42,238 nucleotides of DNA from NCBI GenBank assembly GCA_020161315.1, contig JAIUOH010000027.1:1-42238 (forward strand), written 5' to 3'. Source of the stretch: Actinomycetota bacterium (GTDB lineage Bacteria > Actinomycetota > Actinomycetes > Actinomycetales > Microbacteriaceae). Both the position numbers and the translations under genes were made by a program. Positions 1-8,056 of the stretch are shown here, piece by piece. Within the stretch, counting starts at the first letter, position 1. Each line of letters begins with the position of its first letter. The notes below the pieces were generated by a model. That model did not search any database. It was given only the letters and a program-made list of their open reading frames with translations, and had not been told where the DNA came from.

Positions 1-62
1 GACGAAAAACCGGCGCAAACGACAAACTGGCGGTGTGAAGCTTCGCTCCGCTTGAGCAGTGC

Positions 63-122
63 TACGCGATCAATCTGTGTGAGGCACGACCCGGGTTACG
101 CGATCATCTTGACATGAGGCAC
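63..122. repeat. Two direct repeats upstream of mycoredoxin
   Basis: Two copies of an about 25-bp sequence lie at 63-87 and 97-122, offset by 34 bp. Each begins with TACGCGATCA and ends with TGAGGCAC, with a more variable middle. The second copy contains a perfect TTGACA (109-114). A TATGAT hexamer at 162-167 could be a -10 box for the gene starting at 203, but the two are not spaced to work together. The repeats could be a tandem operator or a decayed duplication. No function is assigned. Confidence 0.5.
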
Positions 123-202
123 CACGGTTGGTTCGTTCAAGCTGCTCTCGAAGTTGCCGAGTATGATTCGGTGCAGAAGCATCAGAGACTGAGGAGCACT
201 CC

Positions 203-475
203 ATGAGCGTCGCGGCGAGCGATTTCGTACCGGCATCGGGCACCATCACCATGTTCTCAACCGAGTGGTGTGGCTACTGCAAACGACTCAAGAAGATGCT
301 CGACAGTGAGGGCATCGGCTACACAGAGATCGACATCGAGAACACCCCCGGCACACCAGAACTTGTCGAGGCTGTGAACGGCGGCAATCGCACGGTGCCG
401 ACGGTCATTTACCCAGATGCGACCACCGCGACGAACCCTTCGCTGCTCGATGTAAAGCAGAAGTTGGGTCTGTAG
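203..475 (+). CDS. Mycoredoxin / glutaredoxin-like redox protein
   Basis: This is a 90-residue thioredoxin-fold protein with the active-site motif WCGYC (Cys23, Cys26) after a short first strand, and a TVPTV cis-proline segment near residue 64. CxYC with Gly is typical of actinobacterial mycoredoxins, which reduce mycothiol mixed disulfides on proteins using mycothiol and its reductase in the cytoplasm. The length matches the family. The ATG at 203 is preceded by GAGGAGC at good spacing. It is a single gene, convergent with phosphofructokinase, with only about 20 bp between the stop codons. Fold and family are secure; the preferred thiol partner is inferred from the host group. Confidence 0.9.
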   Translation: MSVAASDFVPASGTITMFSTEWCGYCKRLKKMLDSEGIGYTEIDIENTPGTPELVEAVNGGNRTVPTVIYPDATTATNPSLLDVKQKLGL

Positions 476-496
476 TCCGTTTTTCAGGGGCGAGGA

Positions 497-1534
497 TCAC
501 CCGAAGTTGAGCCTCGCCTCGGCGTAGCGGTAGTCGGGCACTGTTTTCAGCTTGCCCACGGCATCTTCGAGCGGCACAAGCTCGATGGCGTCACCGTGCA
601 GCCCCGCCATGGTGCCCCACTCCCCTCGCAGAATGGCGTCTGCCCCGGCAATACCAGTGCGCGTCGCGAGCACCCGATCAAACGCAGTGGGCGATCCCCC
701 GCGCTGTACGTGGCCGAGCACGGTCGCTCTTGCTTCAATGCCGGTGCGCTCTTCGATGAGCGGGGCGAGCACTTCGGCGATGCCGCCGAGACGTGGCCTG
801 CCGAAACCGTCGAGTCCCTCCCGTGTCACTGCGCGGTCGTTACCCGAAAGTTTGAAGCCCTCGGCCACAACGATGAGTGATGAGCGACCGCGATCGCGAA
901 CGCTGGTGACCCAGTCGCAGACCTGCTCGATGCTTTCGGGAAACTCCGGGATCAGCATGGCCTGTGCGCCGCCGGCCATGCCCGCATGCAGGGCGATCCA
1001 GCCGACATCGCGGCCCATGACCTCGAGCACCATGCAACGGCGATGCGAGTCACCCGTGGTGCGCAGCCTGTCGATGGCCTCTGCGGCAATAGAGACAGCG
1101 GTGTCGAAGCCGAAGGTGTAGTCGGTGCCCGCGAGATCGTTGTCGATTGTTTTGGGCAGGCCAACCACGTTCACGTCGTGCGCCTGCAAGATGCTCGCGA
1201 CGGTCTGCGTGCCGTTGCCGCCGATCAGCACGAAGCCGTCAAGATCGTAGCTTGCCATGCGGGCTTTGAAGTCGCTTAGATCGATAGCATCGTCGCGCTT
1301 GCCTTCAAATGGCGCGACCCTGCTGGTGCCGATGAACACGCCGCCGAGGGGCGAGATGCCCTGCACCGCCGGCCGATCGAGCGGCACGAAATCGCCCTCG
1401 TGAAAGCCGCGCCAGCCGTCGACGAAGCCGATCATTTCGAAGCCGTGCACGTCAACACCGCGCAGCACTGCGCCGCGGATCGCGGCGTTCATACCTGGAC
1501 TGTCGCCGCCTGAACAGAGCACACCGATTCGCAT
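497..1534 (-). CDS. pfkA: 6-phosphofructokinase
   Basis: This 345-residue protein phosphorylates fructose 6-phosphate to fructose 1,6-bisphosphate in glycolysis. The N-terminal nucleotide loop CSGGDSPGMN is at residues 7-16, the phosphoryl-donor motif GGNGT at 105-109, and the catalytic motif PKTIDND at 127-133 with the likely base Asp131. The Gly in the fourth position of GGNGT (E. coli Gly104 equivalent) favours ATP over pyrophosphate. The Lys before TIDND (Lys128) is the residue seen in the PPi-dependent and mixed lineage, common in actinobacterial enzymes. Asn replaces the usual Asp/Glu in the third position. Donor use is therefore likely ATP but not certain. It stands alone between a convergent mycoredoxin gene and the SNF2 gene, 85 bp away on the same strand. 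Its stop codon overlaps a copy of the CGAGGATC octamer. Confidence 0.93.
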   Translation of the reverse strand: MRIGVLCSGGDSPGMNAAIRGAVLRGVDVHGFEMIGFVDGWRGFHEGDFVPLDRPAVQGISPLGGVFIGTSRVAPFEGKRDDAIDLSDFKARMASYDLDGFVLIGGNGTQTVASILQAHDVNVVGLPKTIDNDLAGTDYTFGFDTAVSIAAEAIDRLRTTGDSHRRCMVLEVMGRDVGWIALHAGMAGGAQAMLIPEFPESIEQVCDWVTSVRDRGRSSLIVVAEGFKLSGNDRAVTREGLDGFGRPRLGGIAEVLAPLIEERTGIEARATVLGHVQRGGSPTAFDRVLATRTGIAGADAILRGEWGTMAGLHGDAIELVPLEDAVGKLKTVPDYRYAEARLNFG

Positions 1535-1619
1535 GTGTCCAATGCTAGCGAGCGGCAGCCCCCAATCGCACTTGGCGAGATTGCCAATATGCGAAAGAAA
1601 ACCGCCGCGAAGCTTCGAG

Positions 1620-3734
1620 CTAGGCGAGCAGCGCGCGCTGCAGCACCGACATCAGGGTCAGCATCTGCACCGAGTCCTCGTCTTCGCGCGGGCCGGCAGC
1701 ACCATCGAGAGCGCGAGCCGCAAGCCCCGCCTTCGAATCGATGAGCTCGGCAATGCGCGCGTCGATCGTCTGCGCGGCCACGATGCGCCATGCAGTCACC
1801 GGCTCTTCCTGGCCGATGCGGTGCACGCGGTCGATGGCCTGCGTCTGCTCGGCATCGGTCCAGCTCAGCTCGGCAAGCACAACGTTTGACGATGCCTGCA
1901 GGTTGACACCCACACCGGCGGCGGTAAGTGAACACACCGCAACCGAAACCGAAGGGTCGTTGTTGAACGCGTCGATCTGCTCTTGCCTGAACGTCGCGGT
2001 CTGGTCGCCACGAATTGACACGGTGCCGAGCCCTCGCTCAGCGAAGGCCGCCTCGGCCTTGTCCATCACGTCGATGTGCTTCGCGAAGAACACGACCTTG
2101 CCGACCGAGCGCGCGAGCTGCGCCGCGTAGTCTGCCGCGAGCCCGGCCTTTGCCTGGCCGATCTGGCGCACCATCGTAAACACGTTGATGCCTGTCGATG
2201 ACGCGTTCGATTCTTCGAGCTCTTGCGCGCACACCATGCGAATGATGGCTTCGTCGCTGAGCTCGCGGCCGAGCTTGCCCGACTTGATGAGGTTGAAGCG
2301 AATGATGAGGCGATCGGTGAGCTGCTTCTCTGCCTCGCGAATGCCACGGCCGAGGTCGTCGTCAAGCTCGACCGGCAGGTCGACCACGCGCTTCGAAGGA
2401 AGGTCTGCCGCGACGTCGATCTTACGGCGGCGCACGATGCCCATATCGATCACGCTTTCGCGCGCCGCCGGGTAGAACTGCGGGTCTGCTGGCGTGAAAC
2501 CGTTCGACTCTAGCTTCGCGAGAAGCTCAGAGCCGGGCTTCTCGGCGTCAGTCCACCCCAAGAAGCGCCAAATCGCCCTGAAGTCATCGATGTCGTTGAT
2601 AAGCGGCGTGCCGGTGAGCGCGAGCAGCAGCGGGCGGCCGCCCGGCGTGCGCTCGCGAATACGGTCTGAAATCGCCAGCACGTTGCGTGAGCGCTGCGAC
2701 TGCACATTCTTAATCATGTGCGCCTCATCGACGACCACACCCTTGAACCCGAATCGGGAGATCCAGCTCAGGTGGCGGTCAAGAATGTCGTAGTTCACCA
2801 CGAACACGTCGGCGAATGCGTCGATGTCATCACCGTCACCGTGAATCACGGTGACCCGACGCTGAGGCGTCCAGCGCTGCACCTCACGGGCCCAGTTCAT
2901 CTTCACAACGTTGGGCACCACCACGAGCAGCGGGTAGGCCTCTGCGACCGAGGCCGCGATGACCGACTGCGCGGTCTTGCCAAGGCCGGGTTCGTCGGCG
3001 AGCAAGAAGCTACGATGCCCGTCGCGCACGCTCTCGAGAAAGCGAGCCTGGTGCGGCATGAGCTCAAGCCCGCGCGGGGCCAGGCGATCCACCGCGGGGG
3101 CCTCGGGCAGGGGCATGCAGGCGCTGCCGCCGCCGCCCTGCTCAAATGACTTCAGCAGCGGGCCAAGCAGCTCCCAGTTCGCGAGGCGCACCACGGGGGT
3201 TGGCTTCTTGCGCTGGCTCAGGTCGGGGGCCAGGAACGGGTTCGATAGCATTCGGCCCTCGATGCCCGCGGGCTCGACCTGGCGCTCGGCGAGCTCCGGC
3301 GGCACGTAGACGGCCTTTGCCTCGGGCTCGGCATCTGCCTCTGGTAGCTCGATGCCGGCCTGCGTGAGCATCTTGCGCTTCAGCGCGCGCGTACCCTCGT
3401 TAATGGGTGCGGTGGGCTCGAGCAGGGTGATGAGCGAGGTGTCGCGAGCAGCAGATTTTGCGAGGATCGCGGCCACGCCATCAAGGCGCTTCAGCGTTTC
3501 GGCGCGCTCGCTATCGCTCAGCGTCTCATCTGTCTTGACCCGCGCGCGCTCTTCGCGCATCAGCAGCGCGATCACGTGGAACTTTGTGCGACCAGACGGG
3601 CTGGCCTTGCCGCGGTGCGCCGAGGCTTCGACCTCGCGCACTGCGCGTGCGAGCAGCGGGATAATGCCCTCGTTGTGGGTATGGCGACGACGGTTCTTTG
3701 AACGGTTCGTGCGGGTGGCAGTCATGCTTGCCAT
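1620..3734 (-). CDS. SNF2-family DEAD/DEAH-box helicase
   Basis: This is a 704-residue superfamily 2 translocase of the SNF2/Rad54 type. A basic N-terminus and about 200 residues of unassigned sequence come first. The ATPase begins with DEPGLGKTAQ (Walker A, Lys253), followed by the Walker B box DEAH (Asp336) and LTGTPL (motif III). The C-terminal RecA lobe contains a Q-x-x-DRxHRIGQ motif (motif VI), diagnostic of the SNF2 group. Bacterial members move along double-stranded DNA without unwinding it and serve in repair, transcription recycling or defence; which applies here cannot be seen. The ATG at 3734 is chosen because CAGGAG lies just upstream; a second ATG three codons later is possible. 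No methylase, nuclease or other defence partner is adjacent, so a housekeeping role is more likely. Confidence 0.9.
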   Translation of the reverse strand: MASMTATRTNRSKNRRRHTHNEGIIPLLARAVREVEASAHRGKASPSGRTKFHVIALLMREERARVKTDETLSDSERAETLKRLDGVAAILAKSAARDTSLITLLEPTAPINEGTRALKRKMLTQAGIELPEADAEPEAKAVYVPPELAERQVEPAGIEGRMLSNPFLAPDLSQRKKPTPVVRLANWELLGPLLKSFEQGGGGSACMPLPEAPAVDRLAPRGLELMPHQARFLESVRDGHRSFLLADEPGLGKTAQSVIAASVAEAYPLLVVVPNVVKMNWAREVQRWTPQRRVTVIHGDGDDIDAFADVFVVNYDILDRHLSWISRFGFKGVVVDEAHMIKNVQSQRSRNVLAISDRIRERTPGGRPLLLALTGTPLINDIDDFRAIWRFLGWTDAEKPGSELLAKLESNGFTPADPQFYPAARESVIDMGIVRRRKIDVAADLPSKRVVDLPVELDDDLGRGIREAEKQLTDRLIIRFNLIKSGKLGRELSDEAIIRMVCAQELEESNASSTGINVFTMVRQIGQAKAGLAADYAAQLARSVGKVVFFAKHIDVMDKAEAAFAERGLGTVSIRGDQTATFRQEQIDAFNNDPSVSVAVCSLTAAGVGVNLQASSNVVLAELSWTDAEQTQAIDRVHRIGQEEPVTAWRIVAAQTIDARIAELIDSKAGLAARALDGAAGPREDEDSVQMLTLMSVLQRALLA

Positions 3735-3875
3735 GGATCTCCTGAATGGCGTGGCGCAAGCTCTTGATAGGAGTTGCGAGGCCCGTGCGCTTTCGTTGCC
3801 CTGCCTGAAGCGTGAATCTCACGACGGCTCGGCGTATCGCGTAAATGCGGCCTACGGCTATGTTACCGCACGAAG

Positions 3876-4829
3876 TTAGGCACGCTTACCCAGCAAGATA
3901 GTGCGCGCCTCGCGCACGTCTTCGTGCATGCGCACGAGCAGCGCATCGACGCTCGCAAACGCCACCATGCCGCGCAGTCGCTCTACGAATCGCAGCTCGA
4001 TCTCCTTACCGTAGAGATCGCCCGCAAAGTCGAGCAGGAACGCCTCGACCCGAGGTTCTCCCTCTGGGTCAAACGTCACGTTTGCCCCAACCGAGATAGC
4101 GGCCTCGTACGGCACCGGGTCACCCTCTATGAGCGCCCAGCCCGCATACACCCCGTCAGCGGGGCGCAGACCCTCAACCTCGCCGCCAAGGTTGGCAGTA
4201 GGAAACCCGATCTCTCGCCCCCGAGCGTCGCCGTGCACGACCTCGCCCCGCAACGAGACCCAGCGATCCATCATGCGCGATGCGGTCGCGACATCGCCCT
4301 GCAAGATGGCTTCGCGCACTCGCGACGACGAGATCTTGCCGAGCGATGGATCCTCGACATCAGAGGCAATTTCAACCGTGAAGCCGAGCCGCTCCCCCAT
4401 AGAGGCGAGCAGCGCGGGGTCGCCCTTGCCACCGTGCCCGAACCGAAAATCTACTCCGACGCAAATGTGGCTGACATGCAGTTTCCCCACCAGCACTTGC
4501 TCGACGAAATCTTCGGCAGCGATCTCTGCGAGCTCGGCGTCAAAGGGAATGATGACGCACGCCTGCACCCCCAATTGCGCGAACACGGCAAGGCGCTGCT
4601 CGCGGCTCATGATCGAATCGGGGCAGGCCTCGGGCCGCAGCAGGCTCAGCGGGTTATTCGCGAAGGTAAAGACGAGCGGCTCAAGCCCTTTGGCTCCGGC
4701 AATCTCTGCAACGCGGTCAAGCAGCGCGCGGTGGCCGAGGTGCACGCCGTCGAACTTGCCAATAGCAATGGCCGTACCGCCGCGAAAGTCGTCTGCGTCT
4801 ATCGAAGCAAGCGCATCAAATACCCGCAT
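3876..4829 (-). CDS. ribF: Bifunctional riboflavin kinase / FAD synthetase
   Basis: This 317-residue enzyme converts riboflavin to FMN and then FAD. The N-terminal nucleotidyltransferase domain has IGKFDGVHLGH near residues 23-33 (the GxFDGxHxGH signature) and ISSSRVRE near 170, typical of the FAD synthetase part. The C-terminal riboflavin kinase domain has the signature GREIGFPTANL near 208-218. The length is standard. The start ATG overlaps the stop of the upstream membrane-protein gene (TGATG), indicating translational coupling. It is the last gene of the truB-to-ribF run, a usual neighbour of truB in bacteria. An intergenic stretch of about 140 bp separates it from the SNF2 gene downstream. 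Confidence 0.95.
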   Translation of the reverse strand: MRVFDALASIDADDFRGGTAIAIGKFDGVHLGHRALLDRVAEIAGAKGLEPLVFTFANNPLSLLRPEACPDSIMSREQRLAVFAQLGVQACVIIPFDAELAEIAAEDFVEQVLVGKLHVSHICVGVDFRFGHGGKGDPALLASMGERLGFTVEIASDVEDPSLGKISSSRVREAILQGDVATASRMMDRWVSLRGEVVHGDARGREIGFPTANLGGEVEGLRPADGVYAGWALIEGDPVPYEAAISVGANVTFDPEGEPRVEAFLLDFAGDLYGKEIELRFVERLRGMVAFASVDALLVRMHEDVREARTILLGKRA

Positions 4830-5332
4830 CAGTAGAGACTCTCACTCGGGTCGGGTGATCCTTGCCCCTGATCGCTCGGTAGCCCAGCGTCGCGACGCAA
4901 CCAGATCATGCCGAGCACGGGCAGCACGAGCGGAATAAATAGATAACCGCTGCCAAAAAACGACCACACCGAGTCGTGCGCGAACAGCTCGGGCAGCACG
5001 AGGCTCAGCGTGCCCACGATGAGCACACCAGCAAGCTCGAAGCCGAGAGCGCACCAGGCCACAATGCGCCACGCGGGCCCCTGACCGCGTTTCAGCAGCG
5101 CAACCGTTGCAACCACATAGACCAGCCCGCTCAACAGCGAGAGCCCATAAGCCAGAGGCGCCTCATCGAACTTCGAGACGAGCTGGTACACCGCGCGAAG
5201 TGTGGCTGCGAGCGCAAGAATCAAGTACACCGTGATGAGCACGCGACCTAGCCCTGCCGTGCGAGTACCGGCAGCCGCCACGGCGTCGCCGCTTGCCTGC
5301 GTTGCGTTCGGCTCTGTCTTTGGCACGGGCAC
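4829..5332 (-). CDS. Small four-helix membrane protein, unknown function
   Basis: This is a 167-residue protein with a polar N-terminus (about 25 residues) and four hydrophobic segments, roughly residues 30-52, 62-80, 90-112 and 126-145, then a polar, acidic tail. No catalytic motif is visible and I do not recognise a named family. The stop codon overlaps the ribF start, so the two are probably co-translated. The start at 5332 follows an AAGGTAAGC stretch that would be a moderate ribosome-binding site. Similar small membrane proteins accompany ribF in related actinobacteria, but a role in flavin uptake would be speculation. Confidence 0.75.
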   Translation of the reverse strand: MPVPKTEPNATQASGDAVAAAGTRTAGLGRVLITVYLILALAATLRAVYQLVSKFDEAPLAYGLSLLSGLVYVVATVALLKRGQGPAWRIVAWCALGFELAGVLIVGTLSLVLPELFAHDSVWSFFGSGYLFIPLVLPVLGMIWLRRDAGLPSDQGQGSPDPSESLY

Positions 5333-5343
5333 AAGCTTACCTT

Positions 5344-5377
5344 CTCTGGTGAGCCCTCACTTGGGGGCTCACCAGAG
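5344..5377. terminator. Hairpin between two membrane-protein genes
   Basis: A perfect 13-bp inverted repeat has arms at 5344-5356 and 5365-5377 and an 8-nt loop. It sits just upstream of the 167-residue gene and just downstream of the TPR gene. No T-run follows on the minus strand, so it may be an mRNA-processing or weak attenuation hairpin rather than a strong terminator. Confidence 0.5.
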
Positions 5378-5397
5378 CTGCGACAGGCTCGTGTTTG

Positions 5398-6669
5398 CTA
5401 GGACAGCTCACGCTTCATACGCCCAGCATGCCGGATATAGAGCGTCGGTGCCACAATAAACGCAGCTGAGAGCGCAATACCCGCCGCGGCGAGCGCACCC
5501 GCGGTGGCAGATGGCTCTGGCTGCGTGAAGAAGGCCACCGAGGTCAAGACAGCGATCACAATACCGACAAGGATCCGCCAGATGCCGCGCAGCGTATTTT
5601 GTTGGCAGGCGTCAATTACCGCCCCGCGCCCGAAAACGGGCACCTTGGCAAACCAGTCGCGTTCGACGCTGGCGACGGCCAGCGTCGAGATTGTATCTCC
5701 GATGAGAAGCAGCAGGGGCGAGAGCACGAGCAGCCAGGCTTGACCAGAAATTGCTACGACCGGAATCTGTAGTGGCCAGGTGGCCCCGATCACGCTGCAG
5801 CATACGGCGAACCAGCCTGCGCGACGCGACCCCCAGATTCTGCTGAGCGCTCCTTTTGGCAGCCCTCGCGGAATCTCAACAAACAGCGTCCATGCATTTC
5901 TCACGGCCTGAACGATCAGCACGAATGCGACGGGTGGCACCACCAGTGCCGGCACCCCCCAGATCGCAACCGTTGAGATGAATCTCGTGCGCTGCCAGAC
6001 CGCCGAATTCACACTCACCGCGGCGCTCACATGCATCGGATCTGTCGCGAGTACACGAGCCCAGCCACGCATCTGCTGGGTGCCATTATTTGCCTGCAAG
6101 CTCGTCAGCTGCATCTGCAGCCCGCTGTGATTGGGTGAAACCTCAAGGCCCCGCCTGACGAGCGCAACCGCCTCCGGCGTGCAGCCGATTCGCTGCAGCA
6201 TGTCACTGGCTCTTAACAAGACATCAGCGTCTTCCGGCGCTAGGCTGGCGGCGTAGTTGGCACCCTGCCAGATGATCTCTCGATGTCTGGTCTCACCGTC
6301 AGGCTCAGCCGCATAGGCGCGCGCCTTTGCGAGGTGAGCTGCCGGGTCGCTCTGGTCAACACGCAGCAGCCGATCCGTGAACTCGTGCGCACGATCACAG
6401 TCGCCTCGATCAATTGCAATGTATGCAATGACGAGCATGGCGAGCTCGCTTCGTGGGTTCAGACCGAGCGCATGTTCAGCGGCGCGCTCCGCTTCGTCGA
6501 GCTCGGCAAGCTTGTAGCGCGCCCAAGCGAGCAGAGTCCACAGACCCCACCCCTCTGAGTGCTCAAGCAGACCCTGCTTCAGCAGGGTCATAGCGTCTTC
6601 GGTGCGGCCGAGATCAAGCAGTGCCTCAGCTCGCTGAGCAAACTGCTGTTCGGTCATCGCAGAGCTCAC
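5398..6669 (-). CDS. TPR-repeat membrane protein, unknown function
   Basis: This is a 423-residue protein. Residues 1 to about 210 are helical with tetratricopeptide-like repeats (for example ALLDLGRTEDAMTLLKQGL near residue 15 and YKLAELDEAERAAEHALGL near residue 53). Residues from about 225 on contain about six hydrophobic helices, including a long one near 235-255 and a pair near 360-410. The topology suggests an N-terminal cytoplasmic TPR scaffold tethered to the membrane. No enzymatic motif was found. It lies between the 121-residue membrane gene (1 bp gap) and the 167-residue gene in the truB-ribF run, so it is probably cotranscribed with them. The function is unknown. Confidence 0.75.
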   Translation of the reverse strand: MSSAMTEQQFAQRAEALLDLGRTEDAMTLLKQGLLEHSEGWGLWTLLAWARYKLAELDEAERAAEHALGLNPRSELAMLVIAYIAIDRGDCDRAHEFTDRLLRVDQSDPAAHLAKARAYAAEPDGETRHREIIWQGANYAASLAPEDADVLLRASDMLQRIGCTPEAVALVRRGLEVSPNHSGLQMQLTSLQANNGTQQMRGWARVLATDPMHVSAAVSVNSAVWQRTRFISTVAIWGVPALVVPPVAFVLIVQAVRNAWTLFVEIPRGLPKGALSRIWGSRRAGWFAVCCSVIGATWPLQIPVVAISGQAWLLVLSPLLLLIGDTISTLAVASVERDWFAKVPVFGRGAVIDACQQNTLRGIWRILVGIVIAVLTSVAFFTQPEPSATAGALAAAGIALSAAFIVAPTLYIRHAGRMKRELS

Positions 6670-6670
6670 C

Positions 6671-7036
6671 TCAGGCCGAGGGGTGCCAGATCACGAGCAT
6701 GCGGTACACCATCACCGCGACGGCGAGGTTCACCACGGTGAGCACCAGAAAGGCGTTGCGCTTTCGGTCGACCAGTGCCCAGAAGCCGGCACCAAACGGC
6801 AGCAGGAGGGCAACGATCAGGTACATCCAGAACTCGAGCGGATCGCCAACGGCAAAGTTGCCGAATGCTGGCGCGGCGGCGGCGATGATCGTCTGTGCCA
6901 GCAGCAGCAGACCGAGCAGTGCCTCGGCGCCGAGCGTCAGGTCATCGGGCACGCGCTTCTTCGCGTACTCGACGAGGCAGAGAATCGCGGCCGCGACCGC
7001 AACCACGATCTGAGTGATGGCAAACCAGGTGATCAT
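6671..7036 (-). CDS. Small four-helix membrane protein, unknown function
   Basis: This 121-residue, very hydrophobic protein has four predicted membrane helices (about 3-22, 38-55, 66-84 and 95-112) and a short basic loop KKRVPDD after the first. No family is recognised with confidence. The start ATG overlaps the truB stop by 4 bp (ATGA), so translation is probably coupled to truB, and the TPR gene follows after 1 bp. It belongs to the same transcription unit; a functional link to tRNA modification is not implied. Confidence 0.75.
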   Translation of the reverse strand: MITWFAITQIVVAVAAAILCLVEYAKKRVPDDLTLGAEALLGLLLLAQTIIAAAAPAFGNFAVGDPLEFWMYLIVALLLPFGAGFWALVDRKRNAFLVLTVVNLAVAVMVYRMLVIWHPSA

Positions 7037-8016
7037 GCGGTGGCACCCCCCTCAGCGGTCGGAAAATTCGTCACAACCCGAGTGCGGCCATTCTTCACTT
7101 CGATGAGCCCCACGAGGCGACCGCTCGGGGCGATCGCCGCGGCAAGCTTCGCGCGATCGGTGCCGTCGCTGAGCGGCTGTGTCTCGTCAATCTCGAGGCG
7201 TTTGCCATGCCCCAGGTCAATTTCTTGCTGCTCCGAAAGCACGAGCACCGGAAACAGCCTGGCCGCCACTGCCGCAGGGTCGAGCAAGCACGTGGGATCA
7301 ACCACGCCAGCTGCGAGCTGCTCGTTTGAGGTGGCGTCTACGACAGAGAACGGCCCCACATCGGTGCGCCGCAGCGCGGTCAGGTGACCGCCTACGCCGA
7401 GCGCCTCACCCAGGTCGCGGGCGAGCGCACGAATATAGGTGCCCGATGAGCAACTGACAACCACGTCGATATCAAGCACTTCAACGGGAACGTCACCGCC
7501 GTCGAGGCCGTGCACGGCGACGAGGCGCGGATCCTCTGCTTCGAAAGAGTGAACCGTAACCGGCCGCTTCTTGAGCTCAACCTGCTCACCCGCGCGCACC
7601 AGATCGTAGGCGCGTTTGCCGTCGACCTTAATAGCGCTCACCGCACTCGGAGCCTGCTCGATCGGGCCGGTCAGCGCGGCGATGGCGTCGCGAATCGCAG
7701 CCGGGTCACCCTCGACCGCGCGAATGCTCGCGGCGTCAGCAACGCCGAGCACATCGCCCTCGCGGTCATCGGTCACGGTTGCTGCCCCGAGCCTGATGGT
7801 CGCAGTGTAGGTCTTGTCGAGCCCCACGAGATGGGTCAGCAATCGGGTGGCCGGGCCCGCGCCGAGCGTCAGTAGGCCAGTGGCCATCGGGTCAAGAGTG
7901 CCCGCGTGCCCCACCTTGCGGGTGCCGAGCGCGCGACGAGCCTTTGCGACGACGTCGTGGCTCGTCCATCCCTCGGCCTTGTCGACCAGCAGAATGCCGT
8001 TGGGTACAGTGTTCAC
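7033..8016 (-). CDS. truB: tRNA pseudouridine(55) synthase TruB
   Basis: This 327-residue enzyme isomerises U55 to pseudouridine in the T-loop of tRNAs. The N-terminal motif NGILLVDKAEGWTSHD and the catalytic GTLDPMATG box, with nucleophile Asp42, are clear. SGTYIRALARDLGE near residue 190 is a second conserved motif. A C-terminal domain of about 100 residues is present, as usual in actinobacteria. It heads the truB-ribF unit and diverges from mutY with only 40 bp between the start codons, so both promoters overlap in that gap. Confidence 0.96.
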   Translation of the reverse strand: MNTVPNGILLVDKAEGWTSHDVVAKARRALGTRKVGHAGTLDPMATGLLTLGAGPATRLLTHLVGLDKTYTATIRLGAATVTDDREGDVLGVADAASIRAVEGDPAAIRDAIAALTGPIEQAPSAVSAIKVDGKRAYDLVRAGEQVELKKRPVTVHSFEAEDPRLVAVHGLDGGDVPVEVLDIDVVVSCSSGTYIRALARDLGEALGVGGHLTALRRTDVGPFSVVDATSNEQLAAGVVDPTCLLDPAAVAARLFPVLVLSEQQEIDLGHGKRLEIDETQPLSDGTDRAKLAAAIAPSGRLVGLIEVKNGRTRVVTNFPTAEGGATA

Positions 8017-8056
8017 CCAACCACCCTACCCAACCGCTACCGAATACACTGGGCGG

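Noticed and set aside
1620-3734. SNF2 helicase as part of a phage-defence system (DISARM or similar)
   Set aside because: No methylase, nuclease or other defence gene is adjacent; neighbours are phosphofructokinase and ribF.
3924-4835. 303-codon open frame opposite ribF
   Set aside because: Antisense shadow; ribF has both enzyme signatures and coupled translation with its neighbour.
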